Notes: a model not told the origin generated them from the sequence alone. A stretch of 64,000 nucleotides of DNA from Salibacter halophilus (GCF_008806325.1 NZ_WACR01000013.1:38219-102218), one strand, 5' to 3'. Counted from the first letter of the stretch, positions 1-13,045 are shown. Made by a program: numbers and translations.

Positions 1-390
1 TTCCTGGCTCGAAGTAGGTCTGGCGTTCCATTTATCTGGTGATGAAACTCCAATAAAGACTTTATTCTGAAGCCGTTTTAATCGCTGTACAGAAAGTTGA
101 GCTAGATAGACCGGTTTATCCTGGTAAGAAATATTGTAGCGAATGATGGCTCCGGTTTTTGTTGTCTTGTGACTTGTCTCGCTAAGCGTGATGTCTCTTG
201 CAATATGAGCTGGGAGCGTTTTAGAGATGGCTTTTTGAGCCAAATATTCAGTTGGTGCATCGCTTACTTCCTTATTCAAATAGAAATAATGGGATTTGTT
301 GCCCGTATAAGTATCAACTTGTAAATCCTTTTGTGCTAAAGCACTAAATGAAAGGGTTGTAGTGAACAGAAGTGTGAAAAAAAGCTTCAT
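1..390 (-). CDS. Exported protein of unknown function, C-terminus cut by window edge
   Basis: An open frame of 130 codons starts at ATG 390-388 and runs off the left edge without a stop. The N-terminus is a clear signal peptide (MKLFFTLLFTTTLSFSALAQ, cleavage probably after ALA), so the protein is exported. The rest (DLQVDTYTGNKSHYFYLNK and onward) matches no family I recognise. The start codon overlaps the stop of the preceding yigZ-like gene as ATGA, so the two are probably co-transcribed and translationally coupled. The visible part could be the propeptide of a secreted enzyme, but nothing in it proves that. Expression and signal peptide are well supported; function is unknown. Confidence 0.7.
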   Translation of the reverse strand, partial: MKLFFTLLFTTTLSFSALAQKDLQVDTYTGNKSHYFYLNKEVSDAPTEYLAQKAISKTLPAHIARDITLSETSHKTTKTGAIIRYNISYQDKPVYLAQLSVQRLKRLQNKVFIGVSSPDKWNARPTSSQE

Positions 391-1004
391 TGTACTGTTT
401 TAATAAATGTAGGCTCGCTCAGTTGTTTGGCAGTTAGCTGTGCTAGCAATTGCTCGCTGTTTGTGGTTCTGACCGCAAAAGTCATACTGACAGAGCTCCC
501 AAAATCCTGATTGACAATTCTAACGTTTTGCTGCTCTAATATACGATTTAACAGACTAATGTTTTCGTAACTTTCTGTAATGCTGTAATAGTGCTCGATG
601 TATCGTTTTTCAACGGTGTTGTTTTCGAGTGCTTCACGGGCTGCTGTTTTGTAGGCGTTGATCAACCCAGAAACTCCCAGCTTTGTACCTCCGTAATACC
701 GGACAACTGCAACGAGTGTGTTGGTAACTTCAAATGATCTGATTTGATTTAGTATTGGAGTTCCGGCAGAGTTTGATGGTTCTCCGTCATCATTTGCTCT
801 TATCTGCGGTTGTTTCACACCAATGATGTGAGCAAAACAAACGTGGCGTGCATTGTGATGTTCTTTCCACAAAGCATCAATTTTTTCTTTCACTTCCTCA
901 ACGCTTTCAATCGGAATTGCATATCCTAGAAACTTGCTGCCTTTTTCTTTGTAAAAGCCTTCAGTTTGCTTAGTTATAGTAAGGTATGTGTCTTGCTCAT
1001 CCAT
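387..1004 (-). CDS. yigZ: YigZ/IMPACT family protein (UPF0029)
   Basis: The 205-residue protein has both hallmark segments of the YigZ/IMPACT family: NDDGEPSNSAG at residues 71-81 and VRYYGGTKLGVSGL at 101-114, followed by a smaller C-terminal ferredoxin-like domain. The eukaryotic homologue IMPACT is a translational regulator that binds GCN1; the bacterial role is poorly defined. The usual GEPSGTAG is GEPSNSAG here. The gene overlaps the EamA transporter gene upstream by 8 bases and the exported-protein gene downstream by ATGA, placing it in a tight minus-strand operon that begins with ribD. It carries one copy of the dispersed GGTCAGANCC word (465-474). Confidence 0.9.
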   Translation of the reverse strand: MDEQDTYLTITKQTEGFYKEKGSKFLGYAIPIESVEEVKEKIDALWKEHHNARHVCFAHIIGVKQPQIRANDDGEPSNSAGTPILNQIRSFEVTNTLVAVVRYYGGTKLGVSGLINAYKTAAREALENNTVEKRYIEHYYSITESYENISLLNRILEQQNVRIVNQDFGSSVSMTFAVRTTNSEQLLAQLTAKQLSEPTFIKTVQ

Positions 1005-1848
1005 GACTTAAAAATCCTAAAATTGCAATGCTCGCTATTGCGAAGAGTATCCCTAAAATATTGAGCAATGATAACTTTTCTTTGAAAAAAGAGGCTGAAA
1101 CAAAGGTCGAGCACAATACAATTGAAAGGTTGTTGATGGGAAATATGGCGCTTGCACCCAGAATATCGGCATTGAGAGTTTTGAGAATAAAGTAAATACT
1201 GCCAAAGTTTACGGTTCCCAGTACCAAACCGCCAATTAGAGCTTTGTTCTGGAGCTTTTCCCGCTTAAAAAGGATGGCTATAGCGCCTAAAATTCCGGCA
1301 GATAAAAAGATAAATGAAGTGAAAATTCCTTCAAATTCCCTCACTAATTTAAAGGCTGCATAATTTAAGATTGTATCGATGAGTCCGCTACCCAGGAATA
1401 CAATTATTGGAAACAACCCGATGTATTTACTGCTGTCTTTTCCTTTCTTTTTGTTGGTAAGGTACAGGCTGACGATAGCGAGCAAAATCCCGATAACCTT
1501 CCATGAATTTACGGGCTCTGAATAGAGAAAGATGGCAACAACTGTGGGGATAACGACTGCCATTTTATTGGCTACACTTCCCACGCTGATGCCGTACTCT
1601 TGTGTGGTTCTTACCATGAAGTAAAAAATGGTGATAAAGAGGATTCCCATCGCTCCGCTAGTAATGAGATTATCTGATTTTGCTGTAAACTCCGGGACAT
1701 CCCTGAAGAATAGTCCGAGCCCCAACAATCCGGCAACCCAGTAGTTGATAGCGACTGCCTGAAAGTTGTTGATGCGCGCTACGCCAATCCACCTGAAAAT
1801 GACAAATAAAAGGGTAGAAGAGGCTATGGACAGTATTAAATAGATCAT
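997..1848 (-). CDS. EamA/DMT-superfamily transporter
   Basis: A 283-residue hydrophobic protein with about ten predicted membrane segments, the usual size and layout of drug/metabolite transporters made of two EamA repeats. Recognisable features are NFQAVAINYWVAG near residue 27 in the first repeat, SGAMGILFITIFYFMV, and in the second repeat the GASAIFPINNLSIVL segment followed by the FKEKLSLLNILGI motif typical of the final helices. The substrate cannot be predicted. The start codon overlaps the stop of the TPR gene upstream (ATGA), and the 3' end overlaps yigZ by 8 bases, so it belongs to the ribD-TPR-EamA-yigZ operon. Confidence 0.88.
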   Translation of the reverse strand: MIYLILSIASSTLLFVIFRWIGVARINNFQAVAINYWVAGLLGLGLFFRDVPEFTAKSDNLITSGAMGILFITIFYFMVRTTQEYGISVGSVANKMAVVIPTVVAIFLYSEPVNSWKVIGILLAIVSLYLTNKKKGKDSSKYIGLFPIIVFLGSGLIDTILNYAAFKLVREFEGIFTSFIFLSAGILGAIAILFKREKLQNKALIGGLVLGTVNFGSIYFILKTLNADILGASAIFPINNLSIVLCSTFVSASFFKEKLSLLNILGILFAIASIAILGFLSHG

Positions 1849-3251
1849 TTATTGACGCTTTTACGGACGGCAAAAGTGTAGAAAATAATGGAGGATAATG
1901 TTGTTATTCCAAGCTGGAGTGTGAAGTTTAGTTTGCTTGAAAAGTCGATATTCCAATAATACTGAACGATGTGATAAAGAATTCCTGAGAAGCTGAAAAT
2001 GATAAGGAACCAGGATACTTTTTTGATAAGCTGAGAAATAAATGATGTTTTTAATTTTAGTGATATTAGGTTGATTATCAGGAAAAGTGCTAGAGAGCTT
2101 GAGTAGACCCATAGTCCGAACCTGAATCTGTTTTTTCGTTTCTCTTCAAATGCTTTTTGTTTTATTTCTGCTTCAGTCCTTTCCTGAATCTCAGCTATTT
2201 TCACTCCATCGTTTACCAGGTCAAGGCTGTCTCGAAGTTGAATACTCCTCTTGTAATGCTCGAGAGCCTTTTTGTGATCTCCTTTTGATGAGTAATATTT
2301 CGAGAATGTTTTGTAGTAATCGAACTCCAAATCCGGGTAGTTGATTTCTTTCGTCAATTTAAGTCCTTTGGTTCCGTATTTCAATGCTGAATCTAATTGA
2401 CCTTTATAAATATACAGGTCAAAAATGTTCAATAGCGCTACTGCTTTACTTTCAACATCCATAGCTGAGTCGAACCGACTCAAAGCTTTTCTTGTGTAGT
2501 ACAACCCGAGGTCATAGTCGCCTTTTTCAGCATATAGATTTCCAATATTGATGTAACTTTTGACAATACCGTTGTCTCTTTTTAACTGTTTTTCGAGTTC
2601 CAGCGATTTCATAAGATACTCAGCTGCTGTATCGTATTTGCTGAGCTTTTGATAACAAAGAGCTACGTTGTTGTAAGAATTACAAATTCCAAATGTGTCT
2701 TTATCACTTATATTGAGTAAAAGCCCTTTTTTCGCTGTTTCAAGTGCCTTTCTATATTTTCCCTGTATGCGGTATATTTCGCATAAATTGGAATAGTTAG
2801 CTCCGGCTGAAGAGAGATAATTCAACTCCTGGTTGATCTTTAGAGCATTCATGATGCTACTGATTGCATTGCCGTAATCAGTTTTTTTCTTGTAAATTAT
2901 CCCCAACAAGTTGTATGTGAGAGCCGCATTGCTTTTATCATCATTTATGACTTGAATTTCGAGTGCTCGATCAGCTAGGTGTAAAGCTGAATCCAGCTCA
3001 CCGGCATAGAGTTGTTTTACTGCTTTGTAGCGCCATCCCTGGCTAACTCCTGCATGATAACCAATTGCTTTTGCATCCTTCATTATCTCACTCACTTCCG
3101 TCTCAAATGAATCGGGGTGTGAGGACATATAATCCCAAATGTCGTAAAGTCGCTGATCAATTTTTTTGATAAGAGCGGAGTCTGGGTTCTGACCAAAACT
3201 CATGCTACTCAATAGCAGAAAAATGAATGAAATGAAAAGTCTAATTTTCAT
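1845..3251 (-). CDS. Exported TPR-repeat protein with C-terminal membrane helices
   Basis: From ATG 3251 the product is 468 residues. I prefer this start over a TTG nine bases upstream because the sequence MKIRLFISFIFLLLSSMSFGQ is then a clean signal peptide. Residues of roughly 60-345 are tetratricopeptide repeats (repeated units such as ALTYNLLGIIYKKKTDYGNA and NAISSIMNALKINQEL). A charged linker (KIAEIQERTEAEIKQKAFEE) leads to about three hydrophobic helices at the C-terminus. In Bacteroidota such periplasmic TPR domains often sit on sensor kinases; here no kinase or DNA-binding domain follows. The start overlaps the end of ribD by 11 bases. One GGTCAGANCC word lies in the signal-peptide region (3185-3194). 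Confidence 0.85.
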   Translation of the reverse strand: MKIRLFISFIFLLLSSMSFGQNPDSALIKKIDQRLYDIWDYMSSHPDSFETEVSEIMKDAKAIGYHAGVSQGWRYKAVKQLYAGELDSALHLADRALEIQVINDDKSNAALTYNLLGIIYKKKTDYGNAISSIMNALKINQELNYLSSAGANYSNLCEIYRIQGKYRKALETAKKGLLLNISDKDTFGICNSYNNVALCYQKLSKYDTAAEYLMKSLELEKQLKRDNGIVKSYINIGNLYAEKGDYDLGLYYTRKALSRFDSAMDVESKAVALLNIFDLYIYKGQLDSALKYGTKGLKLTKEINYPDLEFDYYKTFSKYYSSKGDHKKALEHYKRSIQLRDSLDLVNDGVKIAEIQERTEAEIKQKAFEEKRKNRFRFGLWVYSSSLALFLIINLISLKLKTSFISQLIKKVSWFLIIFSFSGILYHIVQYYWNIDFSSKLNFTLQLGITTLSSIIFYTFAVRKSVNK

Positions 3252-4278
3252 AATATTCAATTAAATCATTACCAATTGAAAAGCGGTTTTTAAACGGAAA
3301 GTTGAAAGTTGGTGCTTTAACTCCTTCGGTCAGAACCTTGGGTGAGCTGTAGAGCCAGGCATCATCCCATAAATCACGTTCAATGAAGCTTTGCAAGAGC
3401 ATCGATCCACCTTCAACAAAAAGCGATTGAACTTGCAATTCATGTAAATCGTGAAGCAGAGACGGAATTAAATCGTTATCAAAAGAGCGCTTTTTATAAA
3501 CCACTTCTCTTTCCACATGATTTTCCTGTGCATTGAAAACAACTGTGGGTTTTCCATCTGTGAAAAGCTTAAGGTCTTTTGGCAACATAACATTGCGATC
3601 GAGCGTGATGCGCACCGGGTCATTTCCATTCCAGTATCGCGTGTTGAGTGAAGGATTATCCAGCCATGCAGTTCGGGTGCCAACCATAATGGCTGCATGT
3701 CTGCTGCGCATCTTGTGAGTTAGAATTGCTGTATGCTGACCTGAAATTGCCTGAGCACTTTTCTCACTCGAAATACGGTGGTGATCGATAAAGCCATCTG
3801 CACTTTTAGCCCATTTAAGTGTGATAAAAGGACGCTTTTTCGTGTGAAAAGTAATGAAAGGTCTGTTCAGTTGTTGAGCCTCACGTTCGAGCACTCCGAT
3901 CTTTACCTCGACTCCGTTTTTTTTCAATCGTTTGAGTCCTTTTCCCGCAACAGCTTTGTGCGGATCCTGCATAGCAACTACAACACGTTTTATCTTTTTT
4001 TCTACTATCAGATCACTGCATGGAGGAGTTTTACCGTGATGCGAACAAGGCTCTAAATTGACATAGAGAGTGGACTCAGGAAGCAATGACTGATCTTCAA
4101 CCGAGTTGATCGCATTTACTTCAGCATGAGGTTCGCCAGCTTTTTTATGAAATCCTTCACCGATGATTTTTCCATTGTGAACAATCACACAACCAACCAT
4201 CGGGTTGGGAGCTGTAAATCCGTTGGCCAAATTCGCCAATTCCAAACAACGCTGCATGTACTGTTCATCAATGTTCAT
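3241..4278 (-). CDS. ribD: Riboflavin biosynthesis protein RibD (deaminase/reductase)
   Basis: RibD deaminates and then reduces the pyrimidine formed by GTP cyclohydrolase II in riboflavin synthesis. The N-terminal cytidine-deaminase-type domain shows the zinc site HAE (residues 51-53) with cysteines in EPCSHHGKTPPC (77-87), and the reductase domain follows from about residue 150 (RPFITLKWAKSADGFID). At 345 residues it has normal full length. It is the first gene of a minus-strand operon with the TPR, EamA and yigZ genes, and is transcribed away from prmC. A TAnnTTTG element lies upstream at 4308-4315. It contains one copy of the dispersed word (3328-3337). Confidence 0.95.
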   Translation of the reverse strand: MNIDEQYMQRCLELANLANGFTAPNPMVGCVIVHNGKIIGEGFHKKAGEPHAEVNAINSVEDQSLLPESTLYVNLEPCSHHGKTPPCSDLIVEKKIKRVVVAMQDPHKAVAGKGLKRLKKNGVEVKIGVLEREAQQLNRPFITFHTKKRPFITLKWAKSADGFIDHHRISSEKSAQAISGQHTAILTHKMRSRHAAIMVGTRTAWLDNPSLNTRYWNGNDPVRITLDRNVMLPKDLKLFTDGKPTVVFNAQENHVEREVVYKKRSFDNDLIPSLLHDLHELQVQSLFVEGGSMLLQSFIERDLWDDAWLYSSPKVLTEGVKAPTFNFPFKNRFSIGNDLIEYYEN

Positions 4279-4307
4279 CGGGTATTCAGATTTTCATTTT
4301 AATGGCT

Positions 4308-4315
4308 CAAATGTA
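4308..4315 (-). promoter_or_regulatory. Candidate -7 element (TACATTTG) for the ribD operon
   Basis: Read on the minus strand, TACATTTG matches the Bacteroidota sigma-factor -7 element TAnnTTTG. It would start transcription near 4301, about 23 bases before the ribD ATG. No convincing -33 TTTG is present. Confidence 0.45.
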
Positions 4316-4339
4316 TCCATTTCTCATAACTTCGCAGTC

Positions 4340-7777
<3,438 letters not shown>

Positions 7778-7781
7778 GATT

Positions 7782-8675
7782 ATGGATAAATTCAATGGAG
7801 TAGGCGTAGCGATTGTCACGCCATTCAAGCAAGATACAAGCATCGATTACAAAGGATTTGAAAAACTGATTGAGCACCTTATAGCAGGCGGAGTTGATTA
7901 TCTCGTTGTTCAGGGAACGACAGGCGAAGCTGCTACGCTCAATCGCGAACAAAAGAATAACTCGCTCGATTTTGTGATTGAAACGGTTAATAACAGAGTT
8001 CCGGTTGTGTACGGACACGGAGGAAACAATACTTCTGCATTAATTGATCAACTGGCAGATATCGATTCACTGGCAAAAGTTGATGCGCTGTTATCAGCTA
8101 GTCCGGCTTATGTTAAACCCAACCAGGAAGGAATTTACCGCCATTTTGAAGCTGTGGCAAAAGCAACAGACAAGCCAATTATTCTGTACAATGTTCCGGG
8201 GAGAACCGGTTCAAACATGGCCGCTTCAACAACTCTCAGTCTGGCACGCGAATTCAGCAACATTGTTGGAATTAAAGAAGCGAGCGGAGATCTTGCTCAA
8301 ATGACGCAACTCATCAAAAACAGACCAGAGAATTTTAAAGTAATCTCAGGAGATGATGATTTAGTACTTCCTCAAATGGCTATCGGTGCTGATGGAGTCA
8401 TCAGTGTTATCGCCAATGCATTTCCAAAACGATTTAAATCGTTGATTGAAGCCGGTAAATCTGGCGACCTGGAAACTGCGAGAAAGTATCACTACCAACT
8501 TTGTGATATTATTCCGCTGCTCTTCAAAGAAGGCAGCCCGAGCGGAATTAAAGCTGTACTCGAAATGCTCGGAATTTGTGAAAGCACGGTAAGACTTCCT
8601 GTTGCACCGATCAGCAAAGAATTACGCGATGAACTATATCGCACCATCGGGAATGCGGGAATCAGTCTTGATTAA
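7782..8675 (+). CDS. dapA: 4-hydroxy-tetrahydrodipicolinate synthase
   Basis: DapA condenses pyruvate with aspartate semialdehyde in the diaminopimelate/lysine pathway, which also feeds peptidoglycan. The 297-residue protein has the family signature QGTTGEAATL (44-53), the catalytic tyrosine Y136 in LYNVPGRTG and the Schiff-base lysine K165 in GIKEASGD. It follows the hypothetical gene by four bases. Its 3' end overlaps the convergent ABC-F gene by 14 bases, so there is no room for a separate terminator. Confidence 0.96.
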   Translation: MDKFNGVGVAIVTPFKQDTSIDYKGFEKLIEHLIAGGVDYLVVQGTTGEAATLNREQKNNSLDFVIETVNNRVPVVYGHGGNNTSALIDQLADIDSLAKVDALLSASPAYVKPNQEGIYRHFEAVAKATDKPIILYNVPGRTGSNMAASTTLSLAREFSNIVGIKEASGDLAQMTQLIKNRPENFKVISGDDDLVLPQMAIGADGVISVIANAFPKRFKSLIEAGKSGDLETARKYHYQLCDIIPLLFKEGSPSGIKAVLEMLGICESTVRLPVAPISKELRDELYRTIGNAGISLD

Positions 8676-10632
8676 CAGCTTCCATTTCATCGAGCTCATT
8701 CTGTAAAGTCTCCCATTCGTGCATGTATTGCTCGAGTTTTTTGGTGAGCTCACCGTGTTCAAAAAAAGTATCTTTTGAATGCTCCTGATCGTAAAAATCG
8801 GGGGCATTCATTTTTTCTTCCAACTCGGCAATTTTATCTTCAGTCTGCGAAACTTTTTTCTCCTTGTTATTGACCGCTTTTTTCAATTTTCTGATCTCTT
8901 TTTCGCGTTCCTTACGCTCCTCATGAGATTCTTTCTGCTTCTTTTTAGCAGTCGATTTCTTTTGCTTTTTCTCCTTCTGTTTTTGGTCAGATCCACCTTG
9001 TTCAAACCCGCGGAAATCCTCAACCTGGTGGTGATCTAAAAACTCTTTGATATCGCCCAGGTGTTCTTTGATTTTTTGATCCTTGAACTCAAACGTTTTA
9101 TTGGTCAGATCCTGGAGGAAGTCACGGTCGTGAGATACGAGAATCAACGTTCCGTCAAAATCCTGTAGAGCTTGTTTTAAAACTGCCTTACTGTCCATAT
9201 CGAGGTGGTTCGTGGGCTCATCGAGAATGAGTAAATTACTCGGGTGAAGGAGTAATTTGGCCAGAGCTAACCTTGACTTTTCACCTCCAGAAAGCACTTT
9301 CACACGCTTGTCCATATCCGCGTCTCCAAAGAGGAAAGCACCTAACAGCGACCTGATGTGTGTAACATTTCGCCAGTCACCGGTAGCTTCATCGTCAATT
9401 GTGTCGAAGACTTTCTTTTCTGGGTCGAGCTGCCCTTCCTGGATCTGAGCGTAATAACCGATCTTTACTTTGTGTCCCAACTCGAGTTCCCCCTCGTGTT
9501 CAAGACCTTCAGCGATGATTTTAACCAGAGTTGATTTTCCCTGTCCGTTTTGTCCCACAAATGCTACACGATCGCCACGTTCCAGTTCAAAGTCCAGACC
9601 TTTAAACACCGTTTTGTTTTCGTATTCTTTACCAATGTCTTTCCCTTTCATCGCGATTTTACCACTGTGCGGAGCGGGAGGGAAGTTGAACTGAATAGAG
9701 GCCGTATCGAATTGATCGGTCTCGATTTCATCTAACTTTTCGAGCTGTTTGATCTTGGACTGAACCTGCTTGGCTTTGTTGGCCTGGGCTCTGAATCGCT
9801 CGATAAAACGTTCTTGCTGCTCGATGAACTTATCCTGATTGCGTTTGGCATTCAATTGTTGTTCTAGTCGTTCTTCTCGTTGAATCACATACTTTGAATA
9901 CGGAACGTTGTAATCGTAAATTCTGCCGGCTACAATTTCAATCGTGCGGTTTGTGACGCTGTCTAAAAACATGCGGTCGTGAGAGATCATCAAAATTGAC
10001 CCCGAGTAATTTTTGAGGAACTGCTCCAGCCATAGAATTGCCTCGATATCGAGGTGGTTTGTAGGCTCATCGAGAAGGAGAAGAGTCGGCCTTTTGATGA
10101 GCAGCTTGGCGAGCTCGATTCGCATTTGCCAGCCACCACTGAGTTCACTTACAGATTTTTGAAACTCTGAAGGCTTAAAACCGAGTCCTTTCAGAACCCT
10201 TTCAGCTTCACTCTCCACTTTTCCCGGATCGAGGAGGTGAAGTCGTTCGTGCTTTTCGCTCAGCTTTTGAATGAGATCAGAATAACTTTCAGATTCATAA
10301 TCGGTGCGGTTTTCGAGTTGTTTGTTGATTTCTTCTATTTCCCTTTCCAGCGAATGGACTTCCTCAAATACACTTAGCGTTTCAGCCATGATCGATTTTT
10401 GACTGGAAACTTCGAGTTCCTGTGGAAGATAACCGAGTGTGTCGTCTTCAGATAGCGCAACTGAACCGCTGTCCGGTTCCTGGATGTTCATAATGACTTT
10501 GAGGAGAGTGGATTTCCCTACACCATTTTTCCCTGTTAAACCGATGCGGTCTTTAGGGAGTATTTTAAAGGAAATGTCTTCAAAAAGCTGGTGTCCGCTA
10601 AACGAAACAGAAATGTTGTTGATTCCGATCAT
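8662..10632 (-). CDS. ABC-F family ATP-binding protein (Uup/YbiT type)
   Basis: A soluble protein of 656 residues with two ABC ATPase domains and no membrane segments, as in ABC-F factors, which act on the ribosome rather than in transport. Walker A motifs are GKNGVGKST (34-42) and GQNGQGKST in the second half; signatures are LSGGWQMR and LSGGEKSR; both Walker B segments read LLLLDEPTNHLD or LILDEPTNHLD. A charged inter-domain linker and a long lysine/glutamate-rich C-terminal coiled coil (about residues 550-650) resemble the DNA-binding tail of Uup. It is transcribed toward dapA. Two copies of the dispersed word lie inside (8985-8994, 9103-9112). Confidence 0.93.
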   Translation of the reverse strand: MIGINNISVSFSGHQLFEDISFKILPKDRIGLTGKNGVGKSTLLKVIMNIQEPDSGSVALSEDDTLGYLPQELEVSSQKSIMAETLSVFEEVHSLEREIEEINKQLENRTDYESESYSDLIQKLSEKHERLHLLDPGKVESEAERVLKGLGFKPSEFQKSVSELSGGWQMRIELAKLLIKRPTLLLLDEPTNHLDIEAILWLEQFLKNYSGSILMISHDRMFLDSVTNRTIEIVAGRIYDYNVPYSKYVIQREERLEQQLNAKRNQDKFIEQQERFIERFRAQANKAKQVQSKIKQLEKLDEIETDQFDTASIQFNFPPAPHSGKIAMKGKDIGKEYENKTVFKGLDFELERGDRVAFVGQNGQGKSTLVKIIAEGLEHEGELELGHKVKIGYYAQIQEGQLDPEKKVFDTIDDEATGDWRNVTHIRSLLGAFLFGDADMDKRVKVLSGGEKSRLALAKLLLHPSNLLILDEPTNHLDMDSKAVLKQALQDFDGTLILVSHDRDFLQDLTNKTFEFKDQKIKEHLGDIKEFLDHHQVEDFRGFEQGGSDQKQKEKKQKKSTAKKKQKESHEERKEREKEIRKLKKAVNNKEKKVSQTEDKIAELEEKMNAPDFYDQEHSKDTFFEHGELTKKLEQYMHEWETLQNELDEMEAVNQD

Positions 10633-10695
10633 GCTGCAAAATAACAGAGATTCGGGAAAATAGACGCAGTGGAGTTGGGTTGATTTAAGAAATAA

Positions 10696-11823
10696 TCATG
10701 CTTTCTCTGTTAACGGAACAAACTCTGTAACCTCTAAACCGTAGCCTACCATTCCTGTGCGTTTTTTAGGATGGTTAGACATGAGCTTCATTTTTTGAAC
10801 CCCAAGATTGTTGAGGATTTGAGCTCCCACACCGTAATCGCGCGGATCCATTTTCATCTTTTGCAGTTTAGCATCAACAGCATCGATTCCTTCTTTACGC
10901 TGTTTGCGATTCAGGATAGTGTTACTGTTTTCCTGCTGCATGTAAATGACTACACCTTTATCGGCATTTTCTATCATGGAAAGCGCTGCGTAGATTTCAG
11001 GTCCGGCTGAGATTTGAGTCGATTTCAAAATATCTCCGCGCAGATAGGAAGAGTGTACGCGAACCAGTACTTCTTCTCCTTTTTCCCATATTCCTTTTGT
11101 AACTGCCACATGTCGTTCACCTGTAGTGGTTTGGTTGAAAACATGGAGTTGAAATTTATCGCCATTGTGATCGAGCGTTGTGGAAAATACTTTCTCGATA
11201 AGCGATTCATTTTCCATCCTGTACGCAATTAGGTCTTCGATGGAAATGATCTTTAAATCGAATTTATCGGCAATGTCAAAGAGTTGTGGAAGCCTGGCCA
11301 TGGTGCCGTCTTCATTCATGATTTCCACGATAACTCCGGCCGGTTTTAGTCCGGCCAAACGTGCCAAGTCAATAGAAGCTTCAGTATGACCGGTTCTGCG
11401 GAGCACACCACCGTTTTTGGCTTTTAGCGGGAAAATGTGCCCGGGACGGTTAAAATCTGTCGGTTTGGTTGATTTGTCGACAAGGGCTCTGACCGTATTT
11501 GCGCGATCGTGCGCAGAAATACCGGTTGTATTTCCGGCTCCGTTGAAGTCGATCGAAACAGTAAAAGCCGTTTCGTGCGGATCTGTATTCTTGCCCACCA
11601 TGAGCTCCAAATTCAGCTCTTTTGCTCGTGTTTCAGTAATGGGCGTGCAGATCAATCCGCGACCATGGGTAGCCATAAAATTGATCATTTCAGGAGTCGC
11701 CATTTCGGCTGCAGCCACAAAATCACCTTCATTTTCGCGGTCTTCATCATCAACGACAATGACAATTTTTCCCTGTTTGATATCTTCAAGAGCTTCTTCT
11801 ATCTTATTTAATTTATCGCGCAT
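10696..11823 (-). CDS. ribB: RibB with degenerate GTP cyclohydrolase II domain (RibBA-like)
   Basis: The N-terminal half is a normal 3,4-dihydroxy-2-butanone-4-phosphate synthase, which makes the four-carbon precursor of riboflavin: it has DDEDRENEGD at 25-34 and GHTEASIDL at 144-152. The C-terminal half aligns with GTP cyclohydrolase II (DYGVGAQILNNLG is clear), but the three zinc-binding cysteines are gone. The usual HSECLTGD is HSSYLRGD (256-263) and the usual RCDCG is replaced by QISAG. The QEGRGIGL loop reads QQENSNTI. The second domain is therefore probably not a cyclohydrolase, and a separate RibA would be needed elsewhere. The gene sits 14 bases after mnmA. Confidence 0.93.
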   Translation of the reverse strand: MRDKLNKIEEALEDIKQGKIVIVVDDEDRENEGDFVAAAEMATPEMINFMATHGRGLICTPITETRAKELNLELMVGKNTDPHETAFTVSIDFNGAGNTTGISAHDRANTVRALVDKSTKPTDFNRPGHIFPLKAKNGGVLRRTGHTEASIDLARLAGLKPAGVIVEIMNEDGTMARLPQLFDIADKFDLKIISIEDLIAYRMENESLIEKVFSTTLDHNGDKFQLHVFNQTTTGERHVAVTKGIWEKGEEVLVRVHSSYLRGDILKSTQISAGPEIYAALSMIENADKGVVIYMQQENSNTILNRKQRKEGIDAVDAKLQKMKMDPRDYGVGAQILNNLGVQKMKLMSNHPKKRTGMVGYGLEVTEFVPLTEKA

Positions 11824-11837
11824 CTAACTATGTTTCG

Positions 11838-13016
11838 TTATGCAATTACTCCGGAACCAATCAACTCGTCACCGTTGTACCAGGCCGCAAACTGGCCTGG
11901 CGTAATGCCGCGTTGAGGTTCGTCAAATTCAATGTAAATACCTTCTTCTGTCTTATGAACAGTTCCGGCTTGTAAAGGTTGGCGGTAGCGGATGCGAATA
12001 TCGAACTTTTGGCTCTGACCAGCATTCATTTTCAAATCCTCGCGAACCCAGTGAGTATCACTGTTTGGAATGAAAAGAGCCGATCGGTAGAGCCCCGGGT
12101 GATTTTCACCTTGCCCGGTATAAATAATGTTGTTTTCAGTATCCGTTTCAATCACAAAAAGCGGCTCAGGCGTTCCACCTATGCCGAGACCTTTTCGCTG
12201 GCCGATTGTAAAAAAATGTGCTCCGTTGTGCTCTCCAACCACATTGCCCATTTCAGCAGTGTGAGCGAAGGGAGTAGCCATTTTTTCAAGGTCACGGTCA
12301 GAGCCGTTTTTAGCGTAAATCCCGGCATCTTTCGGAATTTCCACGACCTTGCCGACTTTGGGTTTGAGTTGTTGCTGAAGAAAATCAGGCAACTTCACCT
12401 TTCCGATGAAACACAACCCCTGGGAGTCTTTTTTGTCAGCCGTTACAAGACCGGCTTCCTCTGCAATTTTACGAACCTCAGGCTTTTGTAAATGCCCTAT
12501 TGGAAATAAAGCCTTGCTCAGCTGATCCTGATTGAGTTGGCAGAGGAAGTAGCTCTGATCTTTATTTTTATCAGCCCCGGCAAGCAGTTTGTAAACTTTT
12601 TTGCCGTCAATTTCTTCAACACCTTTTTGACAATAATGACCGGTTGCCACATAATCGGCACCCAGTTTCATCGCAGCATCTAGGAAAATGTCAAACTTGA
12701 TTTCGCGGTTGCACAGTACATCGGGATTGGGTGTGCGTCCACGTTGATATTCAGCAAACATGTAGTCGACAATTCGTTCTTTGTACTGTTCGCTGAGATC
12801 GATCGTTTGAAAAGGAATTCCGAGTGACTCAGCAACCTGCAGCGCATCATTGCTATCGTCAACCCAAGGGCATTCATCACTGATTGTCACAGAGGTGTCG
12901 TGCCAGTTTTTCATGAACATCCCGATGACTTCATAGCCCTGTTGCTGAAGAAGATAAGCTGTTACGCTTGAATCAACTCCGCCCGATAAACCAACTACAA
13001 CTCTTCCTTTTTCCAT
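11838..13016 (-). CDS. mnmA: tRNA-specific 2-thiouridylase MnmA
   Basis: MnmA thiolates uridine 34 of tRNAs for Lys, Glu and Gln. I start it at ATG 13016 ([13 protein letters not shown], 392 residues) instead of a TTG 12 bases upstream. The PP-loop GLSGGVDSS lies at 9-17. The two catalytic cysteines are those of [12 protein letters not shown] and of [11 protein letters not shown], and [15 protein letters not shown] marks the C-terminal part. It precedes ribB by 14 bases on the same strand. Two copies of the dispersed word lie inside (12011-12020, 12296-12305), read as GQS and GSDR. Confidence 0.95.
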   Translation of the reverse strand: MEKGRVVVGLSGGVDSSVTAYLLQQQGYEVIGMFMKNWHDTSVTISDECPWVDDSNDALQVAESLGIPFQTIDLSEQYKERIVDYMFAEYQRGRTPNPDVLCNREIKFDIFLDAAMKLGADYVATGHYCQKGVEEIDGKKVYKLLAGADKNKDQSYFLCQLNQDQLSKALFPIGHLQKPEVRKIAEEAGLVTADKKDSQGLCFIGKVKLPDFLQQQLKPKVGKVVEIPKDAGIYAKNGSDRDLEKMATPFAHTAEMGNVVGEHNGAHFFTIGQRKGLGIGGTPEPLFVIETDTENNIIYTGQGENHPGLYRSALFIPNSDTHWVREDLKMNAGQSQKFDIRIRYRQPLQAGTVHKTEEGIYIEFDEPQRGITPGQFAAWYNGDELIGSGVIA

Positions 13017-13045
13017 AATTCGCTGCAAAGGTAGGGCTTACATAC

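Noticed and set aside
4205..4339. Longer N-terminus for PrmC
   Set aside because: It would overlap the divergent ribD gene and exceed the family length; GTG 4340 gives the expected start.
10771..11827. Open frames on the plus strand opposite ribB
   Set aside because: They are reflections of the ribB codon pattern without recognisable protein features or start signals.
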